Of a DNA stretch of 64,000 nucleotides, positions 35,736 through 45,982 are shown in pieces. Under the pieces are notes generated by a model. It saw only the letters and a list, made by a program, of their open reading frames with translations. It searched no databases and was not told the DNA's origin. Location: positions 36,843,918 to 36,907,917 of the forward strand of contig ML681992.1 of the NCBI GenBank assembly GCA_007922195.1, read 5' to 3'. This DNA is from Podocnemis expansa. Its lineage: Eukaryota; Chordata; Testudines; Podocnemididae. Both the position numbers and the translations under genes were made by a program. Position 1 is the stretch's first letter, and the number at the start of each line of letters is the position of its first letter.

Positions 35736-36888
35736 TGTAACCCTTCTGCCAGGGCAGGCTGGCAGAACAAGGGCCAGGCTCTATATCTAGGGCTTTCCCA
35801 ATGATGCAGTACCACCAACTGGCTCAAGCCTCCACCCAGATCTCTGGGAATCCTGCACTGTTCCCTGGGTATCCCAAAGGGTAAGGCTTCCCAACTCGCA
35901 TGCACAAGTCTGAGTGTAGTAAGTGGAGCTTTTAATAGCAGTAAAACAAAAATGCAAAAGGCCAAATAATAGAAATCAGCACTTATCTAGGAAACTTAGT
36001 ATAGAGCAAAGTTCCCAATAACCCACACCACACAACAGAACATACAAACTTAATGGCAAAACTGGCACTGATCTGGAGAATCAGTGTTAACTAGGCTCTC
36101 AACCAACCCTAAGGTACACAGGGAGTGTCTTTTAGATCAGCTGTCCACTGACACCATCTACTGGTCACTCATTCCATCCTCTAGAACTAGTTCCTCAGCT
36201 CCACCCACTGTCCACCAGCACCAGCACCAGCACCAGCACCAGCACCAGCACCACCCTCCAGTCCCTATGCCACCCAGCCTGCTGCTCTCACCCTTGACTG
36301 GCCCCACCCACTGTCTGCCAACACTGCCCTCTGATTCTTCATGTCACTCAGCTTGCTACTGACCACTTTTCCCAGCTCAGGGAGAAAGAGTTCTCACCAG
36401 CTTACTAATTATCAGCTATCTTAGTTTTTAACAGCTAGTGATAACTACTTCCATAAGAAAGAGCAAAAGCAAGAAGGAGGAGGAAGAAGAAGGAGGGGAA
36501 AAAAAAAAAAAAGGCAAATACTACCTAAAACCATGCATATGCACTACCCCTACACTAAAATATACAGAAGCCTTTCTTACAAACCTTTTTCTAAGTAAGG
36601 GTGTCTTTTACCCTTTAACTAACCCAGACAGATTTAAAACAAACAGAGTAGCAGTTTACCCAAAGACAGTATTACATATTTCCCTTTAGTGGAATTACAG
36701 ATATTGATAGATTTGTGAGAAAAGAAACCCCAAATGCTATTACCCAGTATACTTTGGCCCAGTGCATCCAATATGCTAATCAGCTAATTGTGCTCTTTGT
36801 ATCCATGCTAATACAGAACCCATGCAGATTAGTTGCTCCCCCTGTCAGTTCAGAAGCTGTTAGGCACAGCTCCTAAGCCTGCCTTACA
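35736..36888. mobile_element. LTR-like segment (about 1.15 kb), candidate
   Basis: Bounded by TGTAACCC and CCTTACA, the same TGTAA...TTACA-type ends as an LTR. The flanks (AGGGG, GAGGA) do not form a clear duplication. It contains a (CACCAG)n run and a purine-rich AAGGAGGAGGAAGAAGAAGG tract. Size and composition resemble the solo LTR at 32.7 kb, but identity is uncertain. Confidence 0.35.
36213..36255. repeat. (CACCAG)n minisatellite
   Basis: About seven near-perfect hexamer units inside the LTR-like segment. Confidence 0.95.
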
Positions 36889-37598
36889 GAGGAATAAGGT
36901 TCATGGTCTCCCCTGCAATCCCTAACTATGCTATAGTCTGCAGCCTCTGCAGATGGATAGGAGGTAGGCAAACAAATTGAGCTGACAGTAATCTGAAGAA
37001 AAGATAGGGTTGGTGTAAATATTTTCACCATTCCCCTGGAGCAAGGACTTCTGAGTTACAGTCTTGTTCCTAATCAGCTGTGGGTGCAGGACAATTAGGG
37101 TTCCCATTGCTTAGGATTTATAGGAAAGCTACAGTAAACATTTAAATCAGTTCAGACAATTAATGTATCAGAGAAAATCAGTCTGCTCAGATGCTACCAA
37201 TGTGCTAACAAAAATAAGGCAGAAATTTATTAGATTCTTTTTTATAAATTATTGGCTTAGTTCCAGTTCTACGTGTGTTTGCTTACAAAGCGAATCCTTT
37301 GTGCACTGAAACATGATATTAGCTCAATTCAAATCCTTATCTGGAAGAAAAAAAGTTATGTGGACCATGAGAACCTGATCCTGCTTTCCTTTCTCAGGCA
37401 AAACTCCCATTACCATCTTGAAAATTTCAACTGAGAAAGGGCTACAAGATTAGGTCCAAATAATGATTAGAACCAAATATGATAGGACTGCTTTTTAATT
37501 AAGATTCATCTTCTGTATCATTGCCTAGATTTTGAGAACATTCCTCAATATTAACAAAATCGTGAATGAACCTTTAACTGAGAACTTGTTTGAATCCC
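36889..37598. other. Unassigned DNA with an old palindromic repeat
   Basis: Mostly featureless. At 37374-37457 the left half CCTGATCCTGCTTTCCTTTC resembles the reverse complement of the right half ending GGGCTACAAGATTAGG, and CAAAACTCCCATT sits near the middle. I take this as an old foldback repeat of the same general kind as at 4813. Confidence 0.45.
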
Positions 37599-37601
37599 TC
37601 C

Positions 37602-38122
37602 AGCTGTGTCTACACTTTGAATTTAGTTTGAATTAATGAGGATTAATCTGAACTAAATTAGTGCATGGCCACACTGGCTTACTTCATTACTTTGAACTAA
37701 GGAATTCCTTAGTTCAGAGTTATGAACCCTTACGTCAAAGTTATAAAACCTCCCTTAACTTCAAAGTAATGGTTAGTTTGAACTTACTAGTTCAAACTAA
37801 TCAAATGGAGCCGCATTAATTTGAACTAACCATTAGTTTGAATTAATGTGGTTTGACCTTCTTCGTGCCAGTGTGCTTTCCTTTTTCTCTGTATTGGGTG
37901 TGTGCATGGCCCTTCTTGGGTGCCATGTTGCCACACTTCCCATGGTACTCCCCTCCCAAATCAAACTAGCAAGTCCTGTCCATGGACATGCTAGTTCGAT
38001 TTGGGTTTCTAGTGGGGCCATATTAGTTCGAATTAACTTAGTTTGAATTAACCATTATTAGTTTGAAATAATTAATTCCAACTAAGTTAATTCAACCTAA
38101 CTTCTTAAGTGCAGACATAGGC
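37602..38122. mobile_element. Foldback MITE, AATTTGAATTAA-type arms (521 bp)
   Basis: Ends AGCTGTGTCTACAC and GTGCAGACATAGGC are inverted, flanked by TCC at 37599-37601 and 38123-38125. Arms are built of TTAGTTTGAATTAATG and complements. The core contains AGCAAGTCCTGTCCATGGAC and ATGCTAGTTCGAT (37968-38000) plus GGGTGCCATGTTGCCACACT, which reappears in inverted orientation at 5.7 and 42.65 kb. Confidence 0.82.
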
Positions 38123-38139
38123 TCCCTGTCTACTCCAAT

Positions 38140-38605
38140 TTTCTAGGGCCCAGTCTTCACTAGTTTAACTGCACCACAGTCTTTTTCTTGTGAAGGACAT
38201 AAGCAAACATCTCCAATAGCCAGAGATGGGGCACTAGATGAGGAGGGCTCTGAGCAACTACAGAGAATTTTTTCCCAGTTGTCTGGCTGGTCTCATCCAC
38301 ATATTTGGGTCAAAACGATTACTGTGTTTAGTATCTGGAAGGAAATTTTCCCCAAGTCAGAATGGCAGAGACCTTGGGGAGTTTTGACCTCCCTGTACTT
38401 TGCAGATTAGAACTAGAGCAAACTGTGGATTCTTTGTAACTTGAAGTTTTTAAATCAAGATTTGAGGACTTTAGTAACTCAGCCAGAGGTTATGGGTCAG
38501 TTACAGAAGCAGGAAGATGGGGTTCTGTAGCTTGCAATATGCATCAGGTCAGACTAGATAATTAGGATGTTTTTTTGACCTTAGAGTCTATGTGTGTAAT
38601 TTTAA
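38140..38605 (+). mobile_element. Old CR1 3' end, second lineage
   Basis: Resembles the 3' UTR of the CR1 at 57.7-58.1 kb: an ACTACAGAGAATT block, TTGTCTGGCTGG, CACATATTTGGG, AGATTTGAGGACTTTAGTAA, and the end GGTCAGACTAGATAATTAGG followed by TTTTGACCTTAGAGTCTATG. ORF2 is missing, so this is a short 5'-truncated and diverged copy. Confidence 0.82.
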
Positions 38606-41535
38606 GTACAAGTAGTCTCATTGAAACCACCAGGACATCTAGTATACTTAAAACTGAATCTTTGTGTTTTGCTTTTTAGAAAGCCTAATTGTTACATATG
38701 AAGGGGACTCATGTATTGATTTTTTTTTTTAGTGTTTAATGTGATTGTATTTCCTGACTTCATTATATTCTTTAATCAACCTTTTAAAAGCCACACTTTA
38801 ACGTATGTTCAAGAAATGTGTGATCAGACTGTTGCCAAATGAGAGCTGATTAAAAATATTACTTCCTTCCAGCTGGAAAGAGAGAATTTAAGTTTGTTTG
38901 CAAACAATTTGTCCTTAAATTCACACATGTACTTAACCAGTTATTTATTCACAAAATTGGAGTCTTTTTTTTTAAATCAAATAATAAGTAGGAACGGATG
39001 GATTTTAACCCATTATAAGAACTGAATTTGAATCAAAACTCTTTGTGGTTATAAAGTGTTGAAAGAAGTGAGAGTTTGGGGCTGTTTGTCTGCCAACCCT
39101 CCCCCCATCATCACTTCCACATTCTGTTCAGTACCTGAACTAGAAGCACGGAAATATTGTGAGACAAATTGTTCTCACAAAGTACCTGGATAAACCAGAA
39201 GCAGAGGTGCCAGAAATCTTGCAAGAAAGTCTCTTCTACAAGATGTTCAGGTGAATTTTGCATATCTGGAATATTCAAGGACTGTAGCTTAGGTTCAGAT
39301 ATCTGATCAGTCTGCAGATTAAGTGCTCTGCATACAGAATTTCCACTTATTTCAGTAGGATGTGGAGTATTTGCAAAATTTGGGCCCCTGTACATTTGGA
39401 GCCTTATCTCAACTATTCCTGATGCTGAATGTTAGTATCTGTTCATTCTCTAATGGTGTGAATACATCATTTTTATTGTAAGGTACCACCACAGCTAAGA
39501 GCAGCTGAGGGGTATGGATGGAAACCAATAAGAAGGAGCTATTGGCAAGGTGCTCAATGTGAAGGATCTCCAAGCATTGGAATTTGCCCCCCTCATCACA
39601 TGGTCCAGAAAAAGGGAAATCTAGGGACCATCAAGGCATATAACAATGTTTGCTTTTTTCCCAAGCCATTTGAAGATTGGAGATGGCATTGCTAAAGTGA
39701 GAGGAGATGGGGTAAATTGTTGAGTTTCTGGTTTGCTAGTGGTGGATAATATTGTATAGCACTGCTGCATTAGTTAAGTCTGCTGAAAATTACAACAGAA
39801 TGGCGCTGATGGCCTTTAGTGCTTGGTATAGGTCCAAAGAAATAAAGAAATGAAAAGCTCACTGTTTTCCATTCACTGCCTATTGTAATCACTTCCAGCC
39901 TATTCAAATTCTATTGCTGTCCCCTTCTTGAACATTAACAAGATAATATAACTCACAGAATTCTCATATTAAAAATAACATTGAAATGGAGCAAGCTATA
40001 TTTACTGGAACTAAAAATGTAGAGATTCCAAATCCTTGAAAAGCTCATATTATGTATTTTCTCTTTTGCTAAGTAGAGATACTGAAGTCCATTTTCTGGC
40101 ACAGTATGAATAAGAAACACTCTTGAAAATAAGGCTATTATTTTAGCCTTCATATCTCTATAACAGATTGCTGCTAAAGGTAATAGAGGTCAGAACTAAA
40201 GTGAGGATATTTTGTTTCATGTCTGGTGATACCAAATCCCTAGAAATGTCACTTAATAGGCCATTTTTAAGATATCAATAACAAATCATCAGAACAGTCT
40301 TAATAGTGAGAATCAGCAGGTAGAAGAAGAGGGAGGTCTTGGAAATCTATATGATTTGTGGTTTCTGAAACCTTGGTTGCTAAGCACTAGCTTGAAGCAA
40401 GAGAAAAATATTTTGTAATGTTCAGTCTAGGAAAGAGAGGAATAAGAATTTGTATATTACAGAGGAGGGAGCTGTTCTTTACACAGCAGGAATTATTGGA
40501 GATTGTCTAAAGATATTAAGGTAATTAGAGCTCTGGAAAAATAGCAGATTGTTTGATTATATGACCTACTCCTTTATGAGTATATTTTAGCCCTAACAAT
40601 TCTATGAATGTATGAATGGTAAAAGAATTAAAATTGTATTTACTGAATTTCTGGTTAAATAATTTCTGCTCAGAACATCTCAATACTCATTTATTACTCG
40701 TGCATGCTTTGATTTCAGCTAATGTGTAATAGCCCTTATACTGTCCTCGGGGCATCCCTTTCAGATGCTTCCCCAAGACTTTTGAACAACCAAAGACAAG
40801 ACTGACATCCAAGGTATTAAATAGACCCACTGCATGATGGGACAGGACTTTGTGAGTTTAGTTAGTTCTTCATGGATATTGGTGCATTGCAGACATGATC
40901 AATAAAGCTCATAATTAGAAACATCACTTTCAAAACCCAGTGCTTTCATTAAAGGAGCTCTCAGTAACCTGAGTCACAACACTCAACAAATTAAATCTGT
41001 ACTGCAGTGCCCAGAATATTTGTATGGAGAACATTGTAAATGTGGGAGAAGTACTTGTATAAGAAATATAGAAAGCAGGATAGAAAAAAGCACTGTATAC
41101 TACCTCTGCTCTCCCACTATGTTAGAACTGTCAAATAGGGTGATTTTTTGCCACCTTTACACTAAGGATTAAATTAATATTTGAACAGTCACTGGGAAAG
41201 CACTGGACTACTCTCTCTTATGGTACTACTCTATATGAACAAGGGTTTCAGAATCTGACCCCCAGTAAGCATACAGAATCAGATCCTCTGCTCCACCGGA
41301 TCTATAGCTGAGTCCAGAAGTAAAGGGAGAAGGGATTCATCTTTATAGCTCTCCAATCCTGCACTCAGAGGGTGCTACCATGGTCCTTGTTGCAGAGTAG
41401 GAACATATGAATTGCCATGCAGTCTCAGGCCAGATAGTAGAAGAAAGTGCAAGAGACTCTACAGTAGATAGCTGTGAGATTTCATCTCAGCAAATCTTCC
41501 TCCTAATTCCCAATGTTCAAAGGTTGTTTTATGCC
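38606..41535. other. No recognised feature
   Basis: AT-rich. Open frames are short and unremarkable. No TIR element or retroelement block identified. Confidence 0.45.
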
Positions 41536-41538
41536 TTA

Positions 41539-42984
41539 GGCTATGTCCACACTTAGGGTATGTCCACACAGGGCTTTTATTTTGAAACAACACTGTTTGT
41601 TTTGAAATAAAAGTCCTTATGTCCAAACGACGTTTTCTTGTTTCGAAAGTAGGGAGCTCCTCCTTTTGAAACAAGAGCCCTCCTTTCGAAATAGCTTAAA
41701 CACACTTTGTTTTTGAAAGGAGGGTTATTTTGAAACCAGTGGTTTCGAAATAAGCCATTTGGACATGTTATTTTGAAACAAAGAGTGTTTCAAAACAACA
41801 AGGACCTTCCTCCCAGGGGGGAAGGTCCCACCCCCCCCAGCACCCTGGCCAAGGATCAGCACCCTGGCCAGGGTGCTGAGTGGGGTGCAGGGGGCCAGAG
41901 GGTGCCCCAGTCGGCTTCACCCTGCTTCCCCTTGCTGGGAGCAGGGGGGGATGGGAGCCTCAGCCCCCTTTGTCACCCTACCCCCAGCAAGGGGAAGGGG
42001 GGTAAGCTGGCTGGGGCTGCCCCCAAGACTGGGGCACCCCACCCCCAGGCTTCCTCCACCCCCTGTGACCCCTGATGGGAGCAGGGGGCTTCCTCCATCC
42101 CCCAACGGCTGCTGCCTGACGCGAGGGGGCTTCCCTAGGGCCATGCCAGGGAAGCCCCCCCACACTGAACAGGGGCCGTGGGGGGGCGGAGGAAGCCCCC
42201 CATGCCAGGCTGGGGCCACGGGGGGTCAGAGGAAGCCCCCCACCCACGGCAGGAGAGGGGGCAGGGGAATCCCAGGGGCAGGGCCTCTGGACCCAGCACA
42301 GAGCCTCCCTCCCCCTCCCCTCTCCTATTTCGAAATAGCATGTCACACTGGACATGCTATTTCGATTCCCTCCTTTTCCCTTATTTTGAAAACAAATATT
42401 TTATTTCAAAATAAGATGTTTCAAAATAAGGCTTTATTTTGAAACAGCTTGTTTCGAAACAAGCGCTTTGTGTGTGAACATAGCCTTAGGCAGTTAAATT
42501 AATTTAAGTTAATTTGATTTAATAAAATCACTATAAAATCATTAAATCAATTTAAGTTAAATCCATTTAACATGTCCCCACTACAAGCTCAAATCGAACT
42601 CACATGTCCATGGACAGGACTTGCTAGTTCGATTTAGGAGAGGGGCATCATGGGAGGTGTGACAAGATGGCACCCAAAAGGACCATGTCCCCCACCCAAT
42701 ACATAGAAAAAGACAGCACCCTGGGAAGAAGAAGGGCAAAAGTGTTAAATTGAAATAACAGTTAAATCAAAATAACATGTCCACCAAGCATTATTTCAAA
42801 ATAACAGTTTTTTTTTAACCATCATTTTGATAATATTAGGTTTTATTATATCAAAATGATTTTCCTTTTTGTGAGATAAGGGAGCACCTTATCTCAGTAT
42901 AAGAAAATGTAGTATACACCTGCAATCTTTTAAATCAAAATAATCTGCATTATTTCAATTTAAAGACTGTGTGTGGACACACCC
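41539..42984. mobile_element. Outer foldback MITE, split by a second MITE
   Basis: The left terminus GGCTATGTCCACAC at 41539 is separated from its body (42489 onward: GGCAGTTAAATTAATTTAAG) by a complete inner MITE. The right terminus is GTGTGTGGACACACCC at 42984, inverted to the left. Flanks are TTA (41536-41538) and TGA (42985-42987), a possible decayed duplication. The core has ACATGTCCATGGACAGGACT at 42602-42621 and GAGGGGCATCATGGGAGGTG, shared with the 5.5-kb and 37.6-kb copies. It must be older than the inner element. Confidence 0.75.
41556..42485. mobile_element. Inner foldback MITE with GC-rich core (930 bp)
   Basis: Ends GGGTATGTCCACAC and GTGTGTGAACATAGCC are inverted, flanked by TTA at 41553-41555 and 42486-42488. 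It closely parallels the 18.9-kb copy: same GGGCTTTTATTTTGAAAC start, same GC core with GGCCAGGGTGCTGA near 41866, and the same hairpin CGAAATAGCATGTC/GACATGCTATTTCGA at 42331-42365. Inserted into another member of the same superfamily. Confidence 0.88.
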
Positions 42985-43576
42985 TGAAGCATGAGGGTTT
43001 AAGTTTCTTCCTTGAATGTTACATGCAGTTTTGGGCCATGCTATCTCAAAAGAGATATTAGAATTGGAAAGAGTATAGAGAAGAGCAACAACAATGGTTA
43101 GGGGTACAGAACCACTTCCATACAGGGAGGGATTGAAAAGACTGGGATGGTTCAGCTTGGAAAAGAGATGAATAAGTGGTAATATGACAGAGATCTACAA
43201 AATAATGAATGATGTGGAGAAACTGAATAGTGAAATGCTATATGTTCCTTCATACAACGCAAAAACCAGGGATTACCCATGGAAATGAATAGGTTTGAAA
43301 CAAACAAAAGGAATTACTTCTTAACACAATGCACAGTCACATTGTGCAACTTGGTTCCACGGGACATTGGAAGGCCAAAATTAAATCTGGAAAGAAGTTC
43401 AGAAGAGAATTAGATCAGTTCCTGGAGGATAGGTCCATCAATGACTATTAGCCAAAGATGGTCATGTGCTGGGCGACCCTAAACCTCTGACTGTTAGAAG
43501 TCACTGAACAACAAAGGATGGATCACTTGATAAATTGGCCTGTTCTGTTCACTTCCTCTGAAGCATCTGGAACTAG

Positions 43577-44299
43577 GGCTGTGTTCACACAGCCTCCTTA
43601 TTTCGAAACAACAGAGGTTGTTTTGAAATAAGATTTCAGCTGTTCACACGACGCACGGTTGTTTTGAAACAAGTAAAACCTAGACTGTGGGCAAAACAAT
43701 GTTGTTTCGCAACGGTTGTTTCAAAACAACGCCGTGCGAACGTGTTGTTTCGGAACAAGATGTTCCGAAACAACAGTTCAAGGCGTGCCCCCTCAGCACC
43801 CTGGCCAGGGGACACCCCTCAGCACCCTGGCTAAGGTGCTGAGGGGTGTCCCCTGGCCAGTGCCTGCACAGGCACCGGCGGGGTTCAGCGCTGCCCAGCG
43901 CTGCTCACCACTGTGCTTGCACAGCGGGGCTGCAGGCACCGGCAGGGAGCAGCGCTGCCCAGAGCTGAACCCTGCCAGTGCTTACACAGCGGGGCTGCAG
44001 GGACCGGCGGGGAGCAGCGCTGCCCAGCGCTGAACCCCGCTGGTGCCTGTACAGCGGGGCTGCAGGCACCGGCAGGGTTCAGCACTGCCCAGCGCTGAAC
44101 CCCGCCAGTGCCTGCAGCCCCCTGCGGAAGTGAAATAGCAAGTTCACAGTTTGAACCTGCTATTTCATTTCCCGCCTTTTTCCTTATTTCGAATTAACAT
44201 TTTGTTTCGAAATAAGGTGTTTCGAAATAAGCGTTATTTCGATATACGGTTGTTGTGAAACAACCATATCGAAATAACTGGCTGTGTGAGAACACAGCC
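43577..44299. mobile_element. Foldback MITE inserted in CR1 (723 bp)
   Basis: Ends GGCTGTGTTCACAC and GTGTGAGAACACAGCC are inverted, flanked by TAG at 43574-43576 and 44300-44302. Arms are TTATTTCGAAACAACA-type palindromes. The GC-rich core has four diverged tandem units of about 60 bp near 43890-44100, each with GCGGGGCTGCAGG and GGCAGGG..CAGCGCTGCCCAG. The hairpin GAAATAGCAAGTTC/GAACCTGCTATTTC lies at 44132-44167. Confidence 0.87.
43890..44100. repeat. GC-rich tandem repeat inside MITE core
   Basis: Units of roughly 60 bp built on TGCACAGCGGGGCTGCAG and CAGCGCTGCCCAGCGCTG recur four times with substitutions. They generate open frames reading (AQRGCRHRQG)-like repeats in several frames. A structural repeat, not a gene. 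Confidence 0.75.
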
Positions 44300-44383
44300 T
44301 AGGTTACTGTCAGAAGACAAGACACTGGGCTAGATAGACAATTAGTCTTATCCAGTATGGCCATACTTCAAAGGAATAGAATA

Positions 44384-44437
44384 GAATAGAGTCGAATCAT
44401 AGGATTGGAAGGGACCTCATGAGATCATCTAGTCCAA
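44384..44437 (-). mobile_element. CR1 3' end stub (minus strand)
   Basis: ATCATAGGATTGGAAGGGAC followed by CTCATGAGATCATCTAGTCC is the reverse complement of the CR1 3' terminus. Only about 50 bp remain before unrelated purine-rich sequence. An extreme 5' truncation or a later deletion. Confidence 0.8.
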
Positions 44438-45220
44438 AAGAAAGAAGAAAGGAAGAGAAAGAAAGAAAAGAGAGATGGAAAGAAGAGAAATAATGACAAA
44501 AGAAAGCAGGCATGAGGCTCCTCCTCCTCCCTGTCTGTGAGCCTGCCAGTGCCATGGCTGCCCTGAAGGCACTGCTCAGCTCAGTTTGGCAGCCAAGATC
44601 AGAACTGCTGGCCAGTAGGGGGACACCATCAGCTCCCAAAGCCCCACAGCGATTGCTGCTTCTGAGCCAGAGCCTCTCAGGCAGCCAATCTTTCTTTCTT
44701 TCTCCAGCCCGGCACTGCCATGAGAGGCTCAGGCTTGGAGATAGCACTTGCTGCGGCGCTTTGGGAGCTGACAGTGCCTCCTCACTGGCCAGCCTGTAAG
44801 ATCTCAGCCACCAAGCCCTTGCCCCATGCGCTTCCAGAAAATGCCATGCATTGGGGCCAGAAAAGTTGTGCGTGTGCACGCACACGCGCATGTTAGAGGC
44901 AACAGTGGCCTTAGCATCTAGTTCTTATGGGAGACATCATACTCTCCATCTACTCACTGACTCCTGCTTGTCTACTTCCTGAGAGAGAAGGGCATTGCAA
45001 ACTTCTCGTGGTTTTTTTTTTTTTTTTGTCTCCAAACCTAAGAGCTAAAGAAGAGGCACAGGTGTGTAGGTGGCTGATTCAAATCTTTCTTTTACACCCT
45101 GTGTGGTTACATGAGGCTGGGACATAAGCTGGATGTAACAGTTACAAAACATGTGAAAGGACTGATATGACAGCACATAATAGGTACATTGAAGCAATTT
45201 TTTATTTGTTTTCATTGACT
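44438..45220. other. No firm assignment; CpG-bearing segment
   Basis: A purine-rich start (GAAAGAAGAAAGGAAG) is followed by GC-richer sequence to about 44890, ending in the alternating tract GCGTGTGCACGCACACGCGC. Overlapping open frames of about 95 and 164 codons on opposite strands are mutually incompatible and unsupported. No element boundaries found. Confidence 0.4.
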
Positions 45221-45228
45221 ACTTACAG

Positions 45229-45974
45229 TGTAAGGGTGTCAAACTCATGCAGTGTGGGGGGCCACACTGGAGGCAGGACACCTGATGAGGCCCATGTGTC
45301 TGCACAGGGTCTCAACCCTTTCCCCTACCACATTTAGAGCAACATGCACTCCCCTATCCCCTCCACTACCCCACAGGCTTAGACACCTTCCCTTTTTCCT
45401 GCCCTGTGGACTCCCCTTCCCCACATTGGCTCCCAGACCCTCCCCTTCCTCTTCCCTTTCCACTTCACCTACCACATGGCAACTGGCTATCAGTCTGTGA
45501 CAGTCACAGACACAGGTATGATGGGCTCCTGCCTCCCCCTCTCCCTATGCACTCACTGTCAGTCATTCAACATGTTGGCCTTTGGTTTGGTTCAGTCCCA
45601 GATGGCCTTTGATTGGCTCATTCCCATGTGGGCCCCTGCTGTTTTTTCTTTTCTTATTTGTAATTTGGGCAATGTGCTGTCAATCAAACTAGCATGCTGA
45701 CTGACTCACAGTGAACAGTTGGAGCCAGCCCAGGTTGCTGTGACTGAGACTCTGATTGGTTGGCAGACCACAGCAGAGCTGAGCCAGCGTTGGCTGAAGT
45801 GCTTCCTTTGTTCCCCTGTGCTTGTCACTTGGATCATGTGAGCAAGCCAGAACTGTACCTACCCCTGCTCCGCCAGTGGCAGCCTGTCTTTGCTATTCAC
45901 TGCTGCTGTGGAGAACTCCCAGGCACAGTTCAGGCAGCAGATCTGACTCATAGGCCACGAGTTTGAGACACATG
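45229..45974. mobile_element. Non-autonomous hAT (Charlie-like) element, 746 bp
   Basis: The left end reads AAGGGTGTCAAACTCATG after two extra bases. The right end CACGAGTTTGAGACACATG inverts to CATGTGTCTCAAACTCGTG. Both derive from the Charlie-type terminus CAGGGGTGTCAAACTCAT. Flanks ACTTACAG (45221-45228) and ACTTACAC (45975-45982) match at 7 of 8 bases. The interior is GC-richer than its surroundings and has no transposase frame. Confidence 0.84.
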
Positions 45975-45982
45975 ACTTACAC

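Larger units (their letters stand above)
43010..44370 (+). mobile_element. Old CR1 3' fragment, split by a MITE
   Basis: 43010-43576 carries CR1 ORF2 remnants (a CAGTTTTGGGCCATGCT block, GAATTGGAAAGAGTATAGAG, GAAAAGAGATGAATAAGTGG) with many stops, then the 3' UTR up to CATCTGGAACTAG. It resumes at 44300 with TAGGTTACTGTCAGAAGACA, GGGCTAGATAGACAATTAGT and CCAGTATGGCC, the end of this lineage. The 723-bp interruption is a foldback MITE with a TAG duplication. Same lineage as the fragment at 13 kb. Confidence 0.85.

Noticed and set aside
41873..42442. 189-codon proline-rich open frame
   Set aside because: It runs from the GC core into the palindromic arm of the inner MITE. The arm cannot plausibly be protein coding.
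44397..44891. 164-codon minus-strand and 95-codon plus-strand open frames
   Set aside because: They overlap each other on opposite strands, start in a CR1 stub on one side, and contain no recognisable domain.
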